64,000 nt of DNA from Bacillus safensis FO-36b (GTDB taxonomy: Bacteria; Bacillota; Bacilli; Bacillales; Bacillaceae), in contig NZ_ASJD01000003.1 in NCBI RefSeq assembly GCF_000691165.1, positions 372,001-436,000 on the forward strand. The letters are read 5' to 3'. The notes under the pieces were generated by a model. It was not told the DNA's origin. It did not search any database and worked only from the letters and a program-made list of their open reading frames with translations. Below are positions 27,905 through 37,380 of the stretch, piece by piece. How positions within the stretch are numbered: position 1 is the stretch's first letter; the number at the start of each line of letters is the position of its first letter. Made by a program: the position numbers and the translations under genes.

Positions 27905-29251
27905 ATGGCTAATAAATGGACAACGTTAGAAGAGTCATGGGAAATACTCGACCAATTGGCAGATCCTTATGTTGGGATAGTCCGTAGAGAGTATAGAAAA
28001 CTCAGAGACGTTGATGATATATGGGGTCATTCATATGGAGCGCATGGTACAGACAGCAATATTTTATTTGGGGTACCGTCTAATTCATATAATGGGGGAG
28101 GATCTGCTAATCCAGCTGCAGCCAGATTAGCAGCTATAGGTGAAACGGTGGAAAGATATAGTGCCGCTTATTTACCTTTAAACTCTGATGTTGTATGTTT
28201 TGGTACTCAAAAGGACTTAATCAATGAAGGCAAATCAGTAATTGGCTTTGATAAGTGGGAGATGTATGCTGTCACTCAATATGAAGACCCGAATTTTCCT
28301 CATGATAGATGGAATGAAGATACAAAATTATGGTGGAGAAAAGGTCATATTGCTGAAAATAATGAAGAAGTTTGGACGCCTGCTCAATTAATTCATATTG
28401 CAAACTATACTGAGTGGCCAGGAGACCCCAATATTGGTCATGCAACTAGTAATGGACTAGCTTGTGGTATTACATATCAAGAAGCGGCAATCTCAGGTTT
28501 ATTTGAAACAATTGAAAGAGATGCATTTATGCTTACTTGGTACAATAAGTTAAGTTTACCGCAGATCGATATTAATACCTCACCTAGATTAAAACACTTC
28601 TATGAAAGATATATTAAACCTACTTCTCTTGATTTGCATTTAGTAGACATGAGCATTTTTTCTGGTGTTCCTACTATTTTGGCAGTGATAAGAAATCCTC
28701 ATACAGATTTAGCTCCATTTGCTATTGGCGCGGCCTCTGCTCATTCAATTGAAAGAGCATGTGAGAAAGCTGCGATAGAGGGAATGTATACAAGAACTTG
28801 GGTAAAAACAGAACAACGATTAGGGAACGCCTTAGTGGATGTAGATTATCATCGAGATATTAACAGTTTTGAAGATCATATTAAACTCTATGCGGGAACA
28901 GCTATCGTGAAAGAAGCTGATTTTTTAACAGCGAGTGAGAAATTAGTGGACGTTAAAGACTATGCACAGTTTGATGATCGTTCTCCAGACATTCTATGGA
29001 CTAACCTTGTCAGTCATTTATCAAAACAAGGATATCATGTGGCAACTTTTGATTTAACCAGCCCTGATATAAAAGATGCTGGTGCCTATGTCGTAAAATC
29101 AATTATTCCTGGATATAAACCGATTGACGTTCTTTATAGAGGTAGAATGTTGGGCGGAGAACGAATTTTAAAACATTCTTATCATTTAGGTTTAGTAGAT
29201 AAACCTTTTAAGTTAGAAGAACTGAATCCAATTCCGCATCCATTTCCTTAA
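27905..29251 (+). CDS. pznD: PznD, YcaO azoline cyclodehydratase
   Basis: YcaO enzyme (448 residues) that phosphorylates the peptide backbone with ATP to drive Cys/Ser/Thr cyclisation. ATP-site elements include GETVERYSAAY (the usual E-x-x-ER-S block), NGLACGITYQEAAISGLFETIERDAF, and the Ser/Arg-containing AAASAHSIERACEKAAIEG-type helix. The C-terminus ends in PIPHPFP, a proline-rich tail matching the PxPxP motif characteristic of azoline-forming YcaO proteins and needed for catalysis. It works with PznC and PznB. Confidence 0.95.
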   Translation: MANKWTTLEESWEILDQLADPYVGIVRREYRKLRDVDDIWGHSYGAHGTDSNILFGVPSNSYNGGGSANPAAARLAAIGETVERYSAAYLPLNSDVVCFGTQKDLINEGKSVIGFDKWEMYAVTQYEDPNFPHDRWNEDTKLWWRKGHIAENNEEVWTPAQLIHIANYTEWPGDPNIGHATSNGLACGITYQEAAISGLFETIERDAFMLTWYNKLSLPQIDINTSPRLKHFYERYIKPTSLDLHLVDMSIFSGVPTILAVIRNPHTDLAPFAIGAASAHSIERACEKAAIEGMYTRTWVKTEQRLGNALVDVDYHRDINSFEDHIKLYAGTAIVKEADFLTASEKLVDVKDYAQFDDRSPDILWTNLVSHLSKQGYHVATFDLTSPDIKDAGAYVVKSIIPGYKPIDVLYRGRMLGGERILKHSYHLGLVDKPFKLEELNPIPHPFP

Positions 29252-29275
29252 TATCGTAGAAAGGTGATTAAATAT

Positions 29276-30085
29276 ATGAATAGTATTGAAAGACATGCTA
29301 CTAATTTGGCTGATGTTGTGTATGGAAACGAAGCATTACGGTTTGATGATCCTTCTGAAAATTGGTTTGAGGCAACAAAAATCTATAGGGGTTCAATGGC
29401 ATGGGACGCACCTGGTGTTGCAGGGCTGCTGCGATCTCAAACTTTGCAAAAGATTGCTACACATGCAAGTAAAAGATTTGATGACCTGCCTTTAATTTTA
29501 CTACCTAAACCATTAAATACAAATATATCTTTAGACGATGTCATTCAGGAACGAAGAAGTGCAGATTATTTTAGCGGGGGGAGTGTTTCATTAGAACAAC
29601 TCTCAACAGTTTTACAGAAGAGTTATGGATTGGTAGAGCGTAAAGAAGGACCTAGACGCCCTATACCATCTGGCGGGGCACTTTATCCTCTAGATCTATT
29701 TATTGTAGCCAACAAAGTGGATTCTTTAGACAAAGGTATTTATCATTTCGATCCGTATAGAAAAGGATTGACTAAAATGGGTGATTACTCTGAAAAAGAA
29801 TTTGAGAAAATAATGTTACAAGAAGAATCCGTTCAAGATTTTGCATTTGCTGTAGTCATTTCAGCGAATTTTTGGCGTTCTCGATTTAAGTATGGACATC
29901 GTTCTTATCGCTTCGTTTTTATGGAGGCAGGACATGTCATGCAAAATATGATTTTGCTATCTACTGCACAGAAGATTAATAGCCGACCATTCGGAGGGTT
30001 TATCGATGATGAGTTAATGGAACTGATCGGTGGATTTAATGGAGTAGATGACGCTCCAATTTATACATTGATTGCGGGTACTTAA
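29276..30085 (+). CDS. pznB: PznB, FMN-dependent azoline dehydrogenase (SagB type)
   Basis: Nitroreductase-fold dehydrogenase (269 residues) that oxidises azolines to azoles. Visible: IQERRSADYFSGGSVSLEQLSTVL (FMN phosphate-binding arginines), RRPIPSGGALYPLDLFI, the SagB signature, and YRFVFMEAGHVMQNMILLS with the helix that closes the active site, then RPFGGFID. ATG 29276 follows AGAAAGGTGAT; the in-frame GTG at 29264 is part of that ribosome site. Confidence 0.93.
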   Translation: MNSIERHATNLADVVYGNEALRFDDPSENWFEATKIYRGSMAWDAPGVAGLLRSQTLQKIATHASKRFDDLPLILLPKPLNTNISLDDVIQERRSADYFSGGSVSLEQLSTVLQKSYGLVERKEGPRRPIPSGGALYPLDLFIVANKVDSLDKGIYHFDPYRKGLTKMGDYSEKEFEKIMLQEESVQDFAFAVVISANFWRSRFKYGHRSYRFVFMEAGHVMQNMILLSTAQKINSRPFGGFIDDELMELIGGFNGVDDAPIYTLIAGT

Positions 30086-30089
30086 ATAG

Positions 30090-30764
30090 ATGATTTCAAT
30101 GGTAGCAGCTTTAGGGATCCTCATTCACTTTTTGGGTCCCTTAAGCTCTAAAATGGTTATCAAAATCAAGAGAGATAAACCAATATCCGATCGAAAGTTA
30201 ATAACATATATCACTCCTCAGAGGAGCTATGATGGATTCACGATAATCGGAGCTTCTATATGCTGTGGAGCATTTTCTCAAGAGCTCTTAGTTGAAATTT
30301 CTAATAATAAAAATGTGTATGGTATTTTATTCTTCTTTTTATTAGGTGTCCTATTACCGTCAGTTCTATGGAAATTAAAAAACAAAGTTGTTGCATTTAG
30401 AGGCAGATATGCTGTCAATGTTGATTCAATCTTTTTTCTTCCATTAACTGCTCTATCAGAAGAATTGATTTGGCGGTTCTTTCTTCCGTTATTATTACTA
30501 ACAAATTCTGTGGAATCTGTGGCGGTATCGATTTGTATCAGTTCAATAGGATTTATCTTGCTGCATATACCAATAGGCGGTGTTAAGTCTATTGCTTATA
30601 TGTCGCTTTTTACATTCATCACAGTTATTTCATACTTAACATTTGGTATTCTAGCAGCGATAGCATTTCATATTTCACATAATCTGTTCATTCATTTTTT
30701 TCAACCTCTCAAAATAAACAACTTCAAAACGAAACCTCCCGTATTATCTGAAACTGATTGGTGA
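30090..30764 (+). CDS. pznE: PznE, CPBP-family membrane protease (putative leader peptidase)
   Basis: Membrane protein of 224 residues with about six hydrophobic segments and the CPBP (CAAX protease/bacteriocin-processing) glutamate motif ALSEELIWRFFLPLLL, followed by FILLHIPIGG and IAFHISHNLFIHFF with the conserved histidines. It is the predicted protease that removes the PznA leader after MAA. It starts 4 bases after the pznB stop with a poor ribosome site, suggesting translational coupling. Confidence 0.85.
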   Translation: MISMVAALGILIHFLGPLSSKMVIKIKRDKPISDRKLITYITPQRSYDGFTIIGASICCGAFSQELLVEISNNKNVYGILFFFLLGVLLPSVLWKLKNKVVAFRGRYAVNVDSIFFLPLTALSEELIWRFFLPLLLLTNSVESVAVSICISSIGFILLHIPIGGVKSIAYMSLFTFITVISYLTFGILAAIAFHISHNLFIHFFQPLKINNFKTKPPVLSETDW

Positions 30765-30789
30765 GGCTTTTATAAAGGTGGTAAACCCT

Positions 30790-31611
30790 GTGATAATACT
30801 AGAAAAGATGAAAGAGCTTAAAGGAAAAAGAGCGCTGGCTCAGTCATGGTTTTTGGATCCAGAAAAAAGAAAAATAAGTTCAAATTATGATAATCGAGAA
30901 ACGCCATTTACTCGATGTCTATCAGCTGAAACTTTCATTTCTTATTATCAACTAACATTCAAAAAAAAGCCTGCCTCCATTTTAGATATAGGATGTGGAC
31001 AAGGGCAGATGCTTGAGTATTTATCTAAGCAATTACCTCTAGCTGATTTGACAGGAATTGATTCATCAGAGGAAGCCATACATTGTGCAAATCAATTGAA
31101 TATAAAAGCTAATTTTATTTGTACAGATATCGAAAATTTTTCATCACATGCGAAAAGTTATGATGCGATTTTAATACATCTGTGTTTTGGGCTATTTGAA
31201 GATCCTGTAGCATTATTAGAACAGTTCCTTCCTTATTTATCAAATGAATCTATTATTTATATAGTTGATTTAAATCGAGATAGTATAGAAAGTGGAATGA
31301 ATTCAGTTCAGAACAAAGAAGAAGAACTGTATTTATATGATCAATATCACGCCTCATTGACATTATCTGAGTTCGAGCAGTTACTCACCTATATTACCCA
31401 ACCTAGAAAAGATGTAAAGTATAAGATTGGTACTTCTATAATTGGAGGATTCAGCCCATTTAGTATGGAATTTTTATCGTTAATAGGAAATGAAAATTTA
31501 CAGCACACCTTAAGGCAGGTTCCAGATGAATATAGCAGTTCAGCACAGAAGACACCTTTACTTTTACATGCATGGCTGATTAAACAGTCTGGATACATTC
31601 ATTCCATATAA
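30790..31611 (+). CDS. pznL: PznL, SAM-dependent N-methyltransferase
   Basis: Class I methyltransferase that dimethylates the alpha-amine of the plantazolicin N-terminal Arg after leader removal. The SAM motif I is SILDIGCGQGQMLEYL, followed by LTGIDSSEEAI and a DAILIHLCFGLFEDP post-motif. The GTG at 30790 has AAAGGTGG eight bases upstream (273 residues); GTG 30778, four codons earlier, overlaps that site. Last gene of the cluster; no obvious terminator follows. A structurally studied B. pumilus enzyme (BpumL) is the evident homologue. Confidence 0.9.
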   Translation: MIILEKMKELKGKRALAQSWFLDPEKRKISSNYDNRETPFTRCLSAETFISYYQLTFKKKPASILDIGCGQGQMLEYLSKQLPLADLTGIDSSEEAIHCANQLNIKANFICTDIENFSSHAKSYDAILIHLCFGLFEDPVALLEQFLPYLSNESIIYIVDLNRDSIESGMNSVQNKEEELYLYDQYHASLTLSEFEQLLTYITQPRKDVKYKIGTSIIGGFSPFSMEFLSLIGNENLQHTLRQVPDEYSSSAQKTPLLLHAWLIKQSGYIHSI

Positions 31612-32102
31612 ACATGATTCTTTCTCTATGTATAATATGAAGGTTATCCGTTTAGTTTCTGCCTGCTTTTCGGGGAGTTCAATATGAATGATTTTTAAAT
31701 TGCGATTCCCTAAAAATGAGAACGCGTTTCTCTGAAGTGAAGGAGAAAGGCAGTGTGATTAAAATTGAACTGCTTATTTCTTTAACGTTGAAGTACTTAT
31801 CCATTAGGGGGTTTTGAGAAAGTGGAAAGTGAAGGCTGTTTACTGATACACTCTTTGCTTCTATATGAATAACCATACTGTGTCATACAAAGTTTTTTGG
31901 AATTAGAGATGACTTAGTGTAGATGTTACTTTCTTTCATAGGGAGCTCTGTTGTTCGCTCATTGTATTCAGGTGCATTATTATCAGTCCGCTCTGTTCAT
32001 AGTGGCTTTCCGTTTATATATAAAGGAAGAGAGAGGTATTAATGGTACTGAACATGCTGCATTAATCGATGAGCGAGTACCTATTATAAGGAGGAACTTC
32101 AT
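31612..32102. other. Non-coding stretch between pznL and the rimP promoter
   Basis: About 490 bases with no convincing gene. A 65-codon minus-strand frame (31679-31876) has no ribosome site and no recognisable sequence. A separated inverted repeat GGTACT (32044-32049) / AGTACC (32076-32081) is seen near the right end. It may be remnant or junction DNA left by insertion of the upstream blocks. Confidence 0.5.
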
Positions 32103-32131
32103 TTGCATAAAAAAATTGGATATGGTATAGT
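32103..32131 (+). promoter_or_regulatory. SigA-type promoter of the rimP-nusA-infB operon
   Basis: -35 TTGCAT (32103-32108), 17 bases, -10 TATAGT (32126-32131) with a TG one base upstream of the -10. Predicted start near 32138. Confidence 0.7.
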
Positions 32132-32163
32132 TTTTATGGAAATGCTAACGATTACCGAGACAA

Positions 32164-32186
32164 GAGTGGGGAAACCCGCTCTTTTG
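32164..32186 (+). terminator. Leader terminator 1 upstream of rimP
   Basis: GAGTGGG / CCCGCTC with a GAAA tetraloop followed by TTTTG. The short, imperfect U tract is the type that depends on NusA stimulation. Confidence 0.7.
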
Positions 32187-32236
32187 TATTGAACAGGCAA
32201 TTTTTGTCTCGACATTATTCATCCGTTTTCTGCTCC

Positions 32237-32262
32237 CCCTGCTCACATAAAGCAGGGTTTTT
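32237..32262 (+). terminator. Leader terminator 2 upstream of rimP
   Basis: CCCTGCT / AGCAGGG around a 7-base loop, followed by T5. Confidence 0.8.
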
Positions 32263-32312
32263 ATGCAGAATGATTGATAAGAGCGTTTATCGAAAGCACA
32301 AGGAGGAAGAGA

Positions 32313-32786
32313 ATGAGCAAAAAAGTAGTGGATGTCGTAAGCGAAATGGTGCAGCCAATTTTAGATGGCTTACAGCTTGAACTCGTTGATGTTGAATTTG
32401 TCAAAGAGGGTCAAAACTGGTTCCTTCGCGTGTTTATTGACTCTGATAAAGGTGTCGATATCGAAGAGTGTGCCAAAGTGAGCGAAGCCTTGAGCGAAAA
32501 GCTTGATGAGGCAGATCCGATTAGCCAAAACTACTTTCTTGAAGTGTCCTCTCCTGGAGCGGAGCGCCCATTAAAGAAAAAAGCTGATTTTGAAAAAGCA
32601 CTTGGAAAAAATGTTTTCATGAAAACATATGAACCAATTGATGGTGAAAAAGCATTTGAAGGTGAGCTTACAAGCTTTGATGGTGAGATTGCAACAGTGA
32701 CAGTGAAGATCAAGACAAGAAAGAAAGAGATCAATATTCCATACGAGAAAATAGCTAACGCAAGATTAGCAGTTTCGTTCAATTAA
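32313..32786 (+). CDS. rimP: Ribosome maturation factor RimP
   Basis: A 157-residue protein needed for 30S maturation. Family blocks: [21 protein letters not shown] at the start, [29 protein letters not shown], and [25 protein letters not shown], plus a C-terminal SH3-like barrel. The ATG at 32313 follows AAGGAGGAAGAG; an upstream in-frame ATG at 32274 lacks a site. It is first gene of the nusA operon (B. subtilis name ylxS). Confidence 0.97.
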   Translation: MSKKVVDVVSEMVQPILDGLQLELVDVEFVKEGQNWFLRVFIDSDKGVDIEECAKVSEALSEKLDEADPISQNYFLEVSSPGAERPLKKKADFEKALGKNVFMKTYEPIDGEKAFEGELTSFDGEIATVTVKIKTRKKEINIPYEKIANARLAVSFN

Positions 32787-32818
32787 CCTTTTCATTGATA
32801 TAAGGGGGAACCATAAAA

Positions 32819-33934
32819 ATGAGTAGTGAGTTGTTAGATGCCCTGACTGTTCTTGAGAAAGAGAAGGGTATTAGTAAAGAAATTATAATTGAAGCGATAG
32901 AAGCTGCACTCATTTCTGCATATAAGCGTAATTTTAATCAAGCACAAAATGTTCGTGTTGATTTAAACCGCGAAACGGGAACGATTCGTGTGTTCGCAAG
33001 AAAAGATGTTGTAGATGAAGTGTATGATTCTCGCCTTGAAATCTCTGTAGATGATGCAGCCAATATTAACCCGAATTACATGGTTGGTGACGTCGTTGAG
33101 ATTGAAGTCACACCAAAAGACTTTGGACGTATTGCAGCTCAGACAGCGAAACAAGTTGTGACGCAGCGTGTGAGAGAAGCAGAGCGTGGTGTGATCTACA
33201 CTGAGTTCATCGACCGCGAGGAAGACATTATGACGGGAATCGTTCAGCGGATTGACAGTAAATTTATTTACGTGTCACTTGGCAAAATTGAAGCCCTTCT
33301 TCCTGTCAATGAACAAATGCCAAATGAAGAATACAAACCGCATGACCGCATTAAAGTGTTCATTACAAAAGTAGAAAAAACAACAAAAGGACCACAAATT
33401 TATGTGTCTAGAACACATCCAGGTCTTTTAAAGCGTTTATTTGAAATTGAAGTGCCAGAAATTTATGATGGTACTGTAGAGCTTAAATCGGTTGCTAGAG
33501 AAGCTGGGGACCGTTCTAAAATATCTGTTCGTACAGATGATCCTGATGTTGATCCAGTTGGCTCCTGTGTTGGTCCAAAGGGCCAGCGTGTACAAGCAAT
33601 TGTCAACGAGCTAAAAGGCGAAAAGATTGACATTGTTCATTGGTCTAATGACCCGGTTGAATTTGTTGCCAATGCGCTGAGTCCATCAAAAGTACTTGAT
33701 GTCATTGTGAATGAAGAAGACAAGGCGACAACAGTTATTGTCCCTGATTATCAGCTGTCATTAGCGATTGGTAAAAGAGGTCAAAATGCCCGCCTTGCAG
33801 CGAAGCTGACCAGCTGGAAAATCGACATTAAAAGCGAAACAGATGCAAGGGAACTCGGTATTTTCCCAAGAACTGAAGACTCTGAATCTCTTTTCTTAGA
33901 GGCTGAACCAGTAGCTGAGGAATCTGACGAATAA
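32819..33934 (+). CDS. nusA: Transcription termination/antitermination factor NusA
   Basis: A 371-residue NusA lacking the C-terminal acidic repeats found in proteobacteria, as normal for Bacillus. Domains: N-terminal RNAP-binding domain (1-125), S1 domain (about 135-200, GIVQRIDSKFIYVSLGKIEALLPVNEQ), KH1 (VDPVGSCVGPKGQRVQAIVNEL) and KH2 (LSLAIGKRGQNARLAAKLTSWKIDI). It stimulates pausing and intrinsic termination, and could act on its own leader. Ribosome site AAGGGGGAACC. Confidence 0.98.
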   Translation: MSSELLDALTVLEKEKGISKEIIIEAIEAALISAYKRNFNQAQNVRVDLNRETGTIRVFARKDVVDEVYDSRLEISVDDAANINPNYMVGDVVEIEVTPKDFGRIAAQTAKQVVTQRVREAERGVIYTEFIDREEDIMTGIVQRIDSKFIYVSLGKIEALLPVNEQMPNEEYKPHDRIKVFITKVEKTTKGPQIYVSRTHPGLLKRLFEIEVPEIYDGTVELKSVAREAGDRSKISVRTDDPDVDPVGSCVGPKGQRVQAIVNELKGEKIDIVHWSNDPVEFVANALSPSKVLDVIVNEEDKATTVIVPDYQLSLAIGKRGQNARLAAKLTSWKIDIKSETDARELGIFPRTEDSESLFLEAEPVAEESDE

Positions 33935-33949
33935 GAGGTGATATTAAAG

Positions 33950-34234
33950 GTGAAAAGCCGAAAAAAAATCCCGCTTAGAAAATGCGTCGTGACGGGAGAA
34001 ATGAAACCAAAGAAAGAACTGATCCGTGTTGTTCGTTCTAAAGAAGGAGAAGTGTCTGTTGACGCTACCGGAAAAATGAACGGACGCGGAGCTTACCTTT
34101 CTCTCGATAAAGAAACTATTCTTGCGGCAAAGAACAAACGCAGTTTACAGCAGCAATTTCAGACACAGATTGACGAACACATATTTGAAGAATTACTAGA
34201 ACTAGCTGAAAAGGTGAAAAAACCTAATGAATGA
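33950..34234 (+). CDS. ylxR: YlxR/RnpM, small RNA-binding protein (DUF448)
   Basis: A 94-residue basic protein with the family signature [26 protein letters not shown] and the NGRGAYLS motif. Homologues have been linked to RNase P regulation (name RnpM). GTG 33950 follows AGAGGTGAT at proper spacing; an upstream GTG at 33938 is part of that site. It overlaps ylxQ by 8 bases. Confidence 0.93.
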   Translation: MKSRKKIPLRKCVVTGEMKPKKELIRVVRSKEGEVSVDATGKMNGRGAYLSLDKETILAAKNKRSLQQQFQTQIDEHIFEELLELAEKVKKPNE

Positions 34235-34529
34235 ATCTGAATGGTATCCTTTGCTTGGTCTAGCAAATCGAGCTCGTAAAGTCGTGTCAGGAGAAGATCT
34301 GGTGATCAAAGAAATTAGACATGCGCGTGCTAAGCTGGTTCTTCTTGCAGCAGATGCCTCATCTAACACAGAGAAAAAGGTATCTGACAAATGCAAATTT
34401 TATAATGTTCCGGTTAGAAAAGTTGAAGACCGTTCCGTTCTCGGACGTTCTATTGGGAAAGAAGCTCGCGTAGTTGTCGCTGTCACTGACCAAGGCTTCG
34501 CTAAGAAGCTCATAAGCTTGCTCGATTAA
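34227..34529 (+). CDS. ylxQ: YlxQ, L7Ae-family K-turn RNA-binding protein
   Basis: A 100-residue protein of the ribosomal L7Ae/L30e fold, with [21 protein letters not shown] and [22 protein letters not shown], the motif that binds kink-turn RNA. It is located between ylxR and infB as in other Bacilli. Its start overlaps the ylxR stop. Exact role is unknown. Confidence 0.93.
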   Translation: MNESEWYPLLGLANRARKVVSGEDLVIKEIRHARAKLVLLAADASSNTEKKVSDKCKFYNVPVRKVEDRSVLGRSIGKEARVVVAVTDQGFAKKLISLLD

Positions 34530-34548
34530 TTTATTTGGGGGTGAACGA

Positions 34549-36669
34549 ATGGCTAAAGTGAGAGTATATGAATACGCAAAAGCCATAGATGTTTCAAGTA
34601 AAGATATTATAGCAGCGCTTAAGGATATGAACGTGGAAGTGAACAACCACATGGCGACGCTTGAAGACGACACTGTGAAAAAGCTAGACGCTATCTATAA
34701 AAAAGCCAAAGCAAAAGAGACAGCTAACGAGAAACCCGCAGAACAAAAAAAACAATCATCTAACAAAAACAATGATAGAAAGAAGAATGACGTGCAGAAT
34801 AATCAATTTAATAAAAACAAAAAAAACAACAACCAAAATAAAAACAAAAACAAACGCGGTGGAAATAACAAACCGCAGCATCAGCAAGCTAGACCTGTGA
34901 AGCCTAAAAAAGAGCTTCCTGAAAAAATTGAATTTACAAATTCAATGACTGTCGGCCAGCTGGCTGATGAGCTTGGAAAAGAATCAGCTGAAATCATTAA
35001 AAAGCTGATGATGCTTGGTGTCATGGCAACAATCAACCAAGAACTTGATAAAGATACAGTTGAATTAATCGCTTCTGAATATGGTGTTCCAGTTGAGGAA
35101 GTCATCATTTTAGAAGAAACTGAACTTGAAAAGTATGAAGTTGAAGATAAAGAAGAAGATATGCAAGTACGCCCTCCAGTTGTAACGATCATGGGACACG
35201 TTGACCACGGGAAAACAACTCTTCTTGACAGCATTCGTAAGACAAAAGTCGTCGAAGGCGAAGCAGGTGGAATCACGCAGCATATCGGTGCATACCAAAT
35301 TGAAGAAAATGGCAAAAAAATTACGTTCCTTGATACACCTGGACACGCAGCATTTACAACGATGCGTGCACGTGGTGCCGAAGTAACGGATACGACAATT
35401 CTAGTCGTTGCAGCAGATGATGGTGTCATGCCGCAAACAATTGAAGCGATTAACCATGCGAAAGCGGCAGAAGTGCCAATCATTGTCGCTGTGAACAAAA
35501 TTGACAAACCAACAGCGAACCCTGACCGTGTGATGCAGGAATTAACTGAGCATGGTCTTGTACCAGAAGCTTGGGGCGGCGAAACGATTTTCGTTCCACT
35601 ATCTGCGAAAACAGGTGAAGGTATTGATGAATTGATCGAAATGATCCTTCTTGTCAGTGAAGTTGCAGAACTGAAAGCCAACCCAAATCGTGCGGCAAAA
35701 GGGACTGTCATCGAGGCTGAGCTTGATAAAGGAAGAGGTTCTGTTGCAACCCTTCTTGTTCAAACAGGTACACTTCAAGTAGGTGACCCAATCGTTGTCG
35801 GAAATACATTTGGCCGTGTACGTGCAATGGTCAATGACATCGGCCGCCGCGTGAAAACAGCAGGACCATCTACACCTGTTGAAATCACTGGTTTAAACGA
35901 TGTACCGAATGCAGGGGATCAGTTCCTCGTATTCAAAGATGAAAAAACAGCTCGTCAAGTCGGTGAGGCGCGTGCTTCTAAACAGCTGGACGAACAGCGT
36001 TCAGATAAAGCAAAATTATCTCTAGACGACCTATTTGAGCAAATCAAACAAGGTGACGTAAAAGATATCAACTTGATCGTGAAAGCAGACGTACAAGGCT
36101 CTGCTGAAGCATTAACAGCAGCTCTTCAAAAAATAGAAGTCGAAGGCGTAAAAGTGAAAATCATCCATACGGGTGTTGGAGCGATTACAGAATCAGACAT
36201 CATTTTAGCAAGTGCTTCTAATGCCATCGTGATTGGCTTTAACGTACGTCCTGATGGAAATGCGAAGAGCACAGCTGAGACTGAGAACGTTGATATCCGC
36301 TTGCACCGCATTATTTATAAAGTCATCGATGAAATTGAAGCTGCGATGAAAGGAATGCTTGACCCTGAATATGAAGAAAAAGTCATCGGTCAAGTTGAAG
36401 TTCGTCAAACGTTCAAAGTATCTAAAATCGGTACAATTGCTGGCGGCTATGTAACTGAAGGAACGATTACAAGAGATAGCGGAATCCGCTTAATCCGTGA
36501 CGGCGTCGTTATTTTTGAAGGCGAAGTTGACGTGTTAAAACGATTTAAAGATGATGTGAAAGAAGTTTCACAAGGCTATGAATGTGGTATTACCATTAAG
36601 AAATACAATGATATCCGTGAAGGTGATGTCATGGAATCATTCGTTATGCAAGAAATCGAAAGAAAATGA
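34549..36669 (+). CDS. infB: Translation initiation factor IF-2
   Basis: A 706-residue IF-2: N-terminal IF2N domain ([21 protein letters not shown]), a Lys/Asn/Gln-rich linker (about 60-125), a second IF2N module, then the GTPase core with G1 [10 protein letters not shown]3 DTPGHAAF, G4 NKID and G5 SAKTGEG, followed by domains II-IV that bind fMet-tRNA. The linker shortness matches Bacillus. It is followed by ylxP with an ATGA overlap. Confidence 0.98.
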   Translation: MAKVRVYEYAKAIDVSSKDIIAALKDMNVEVNNHMATLEDDTVKKLDAIYKKAKAKETANEKPAEQKKQSSNKNNDRKKNDVQNNQFNKNKKNNNQNKNKNKRGGNNKPQHQQARPVKPKKELPEKIEFTNSMTVGQLADELGKESAEIIKKLMMLGVMATINQELDKDTVELIASEYGVPVEEVIILEETELEKYEVEDKEEDMQVRPPVVTIMGHVDHGKTTLLDSIRKTKVVEGEAGGITQHIGAYQIEENGKKITFLDTPGHAAFTTMRARGAEVTDTTILVVAADDGVMPQTIEAINHAKAAEVPIIVAVNKIDKPTANPDRVMQELTEHGLVPEAWGGETIFVPLSAKTGEGIDELIEMILLVSEVAELKANPNRAAKGTVIEAELDKGRGSVATLLVQTGTLQVGDPIVVGNTFGRVRAMVNDIGRRVKTAGPSTPVEITGLNDVPNAGDQFLVFKDEKTARQVGEARASKQLDEQRSDKAKLSLDDLFEQIKQGDVKDINLIVKADVQGSAEALTAALQKIEVEGVKVKIIHTGVGAITESDIILASASNAIVIGFNVRPDGNAKSTAETENVDIRLHRIIYKVIDEIEAAMKGMLDPEYEEKVIGQVEVRQTFKVSKIGTIAGGYVTEGTITRDSGIRLIRDGVVIFEGEVDVLKRFKDDVKEVSQGYECGITIKKYNDIREGDVMESFVMQEIERK

Positions 36670-36944
36670 TCGGTTATACCGAATGTGAGTGCATGATCTA
36701 TGATGCATCCTCACTGAAGGAAAAACGTGCGGTTCTTCAGCGTATATTGACAAGAACGCGTCATAAATTCAATGTAACCATTGCTGAAATGGATTACCAG
36801 GATACATGGCAGCGTACATCAATTGGAATCGCCGTGATTTCCTCATCTCGGGTTCAAGTGGAAAAGGAGCTTCAGCGTGTATTAAGCTTTATCGATTCTT
36901 TTCCTGAAATTGAACGAACGATCACGAAAACTGAGTGGTTTTAA
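36666..36944 (+). CDS. ylxP: YlxP (DUF503 family)
   Basis: A 92-residue protein of the DUF503 family, here overlapping infB by four bases (ATGA) and preceding rbfA. Signature: [49 protein letters not shown]. It has a ferredoxin-like fold in homologues, with a proposed role around ribosome assembly; no catalytic residues are evident. Confidence 0.92.
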
Positions 36945-36961
36945 TTAGAGGTGATAAGATC

Positions 36962-37312
36962 ATGAGTATGAGAGCAACCCGTGTGGGTGAGCAAATGAAA
37001 AAAGAATTGGGTGACATCTTAGGCAGAAAGCTAAAAGATCCAAGAATCGGCTTTTTGACTGTAACCGATGTCGAAGTATCCGGTGATTTGCAAATTGCCA
37101 AAGTCTACATTTCTGTTCTTGGCGACGAGAAGAAAAGAGAGGAAACCTTAAAAGGCCTTGCAAAGGCTAAAGGGTATATCCGCTCTGAAATTGGCAATCG
37201 AATCAGACTTCGCAAAACACCAGAACTGCATTTTGAATTCGACGAATCCGTAGACTACGGAAACCGAATTGAAAGCCTGATTGCTGAATTAAACACAAAA
37301 GATCACGAATAA
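36962..37312 (+). CDS. rbfA: Ribosome-binding factor A
   Basis: A 116-residue KH-like protein required for 16S 5' end maturation and cold growth. Typical blocks are [49 protein letters not shown] and [24 protein letters not shown] 36962 follows GAGGTGAT; a frame extending to 36935 has no ribosome site. Confidence 0.97.
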
Positions 37313-37323
37313 GACGTTGAAAT

Positions 37324-37353
37324 AAGGATAGGCGAAGATCGTCTGTCCTTTTT
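37324..37353 (+). terminator. Intrinsic terminator after rbfA
   Basis: AAGGATAG-G-CGA and TCG-T-CTGTCCTT pair over about 12 positions (with G-U pairs) around AGA, followed by T residues. Confidence 0.7.
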
Positions 37354-37380
37354 CATCGTTTATGAAAGGAGAGAACGCAG

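Larger units (their letters stand above)
21757..31611. other. Complete plantazolicin-type azole RiPP cluster (pznFKGHI-A-JCDBEL)
   Basis: Twelve genes in the same order as the plantazolicin locus known from B. velezensis FZB42 and also reported in B. pumilus: membrane protein F, regulator K, ABC transporter G/H, I, precursor A (opposite strand), J, then modification enzymes C, D, B, E and L. The precursor core RCTCTTIISSSSTF is plantazolicin's. The block is visibly more AT-rich than the polC and nusA regions and lies between polC and rimP, which are adjacent in B. subtilis, suggesting horizontal acquisition. The product is a linear, Arg-dimethylated polyazole antibiotic with narrow activity against Bacillus relatives, notably B. 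anthracis. Confidence 0.95.
32138..32312 (+). promoter_or_regulatory. rimP-nusA operon leader with two tandem attenuator hairpins
   Basis: About 175 bases of leader containing two terminators in series before the rimP ribosome site. The first hairpin sits inside an outer pairing CGAGACAA (32156-32163) with TTGTCTCG (32204-32211), which could stabilise or rearrange it. In B. subtilis this operon is autoregulated by NusA-dependent attenuation, and the arrangement here fits that. Confidence 0.7.

Noticed and set aside
31679-31876. 65-codon minus-strand frame between pznL and rimP
   Set aside because: No ribosome site, no recognisable motif, and composition like random AT-rich DNA.
14681-32102. 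Prophage or integrative element at the polC-rimP junction
   Set aside because: No integrase, phage structural gene, transposase, tRNA attachment site or flanking direct repeat was found.
32112-32193. A short leader peptide ORF (TTG after AAGGAGG) in front of rimP
   Set aside because: The TTG coincides with the -35 box and the predicted transcript starts downstream of it, so it would not be transcribed from this promoter.
34881-35711. 276-codon minus-strand frame inside infB
   Set aside because: Fully antisense to a strongly conserved gene, Ser/Thr-rich by reverse-strand codon bias, no ribosome site and no recognisable domain.
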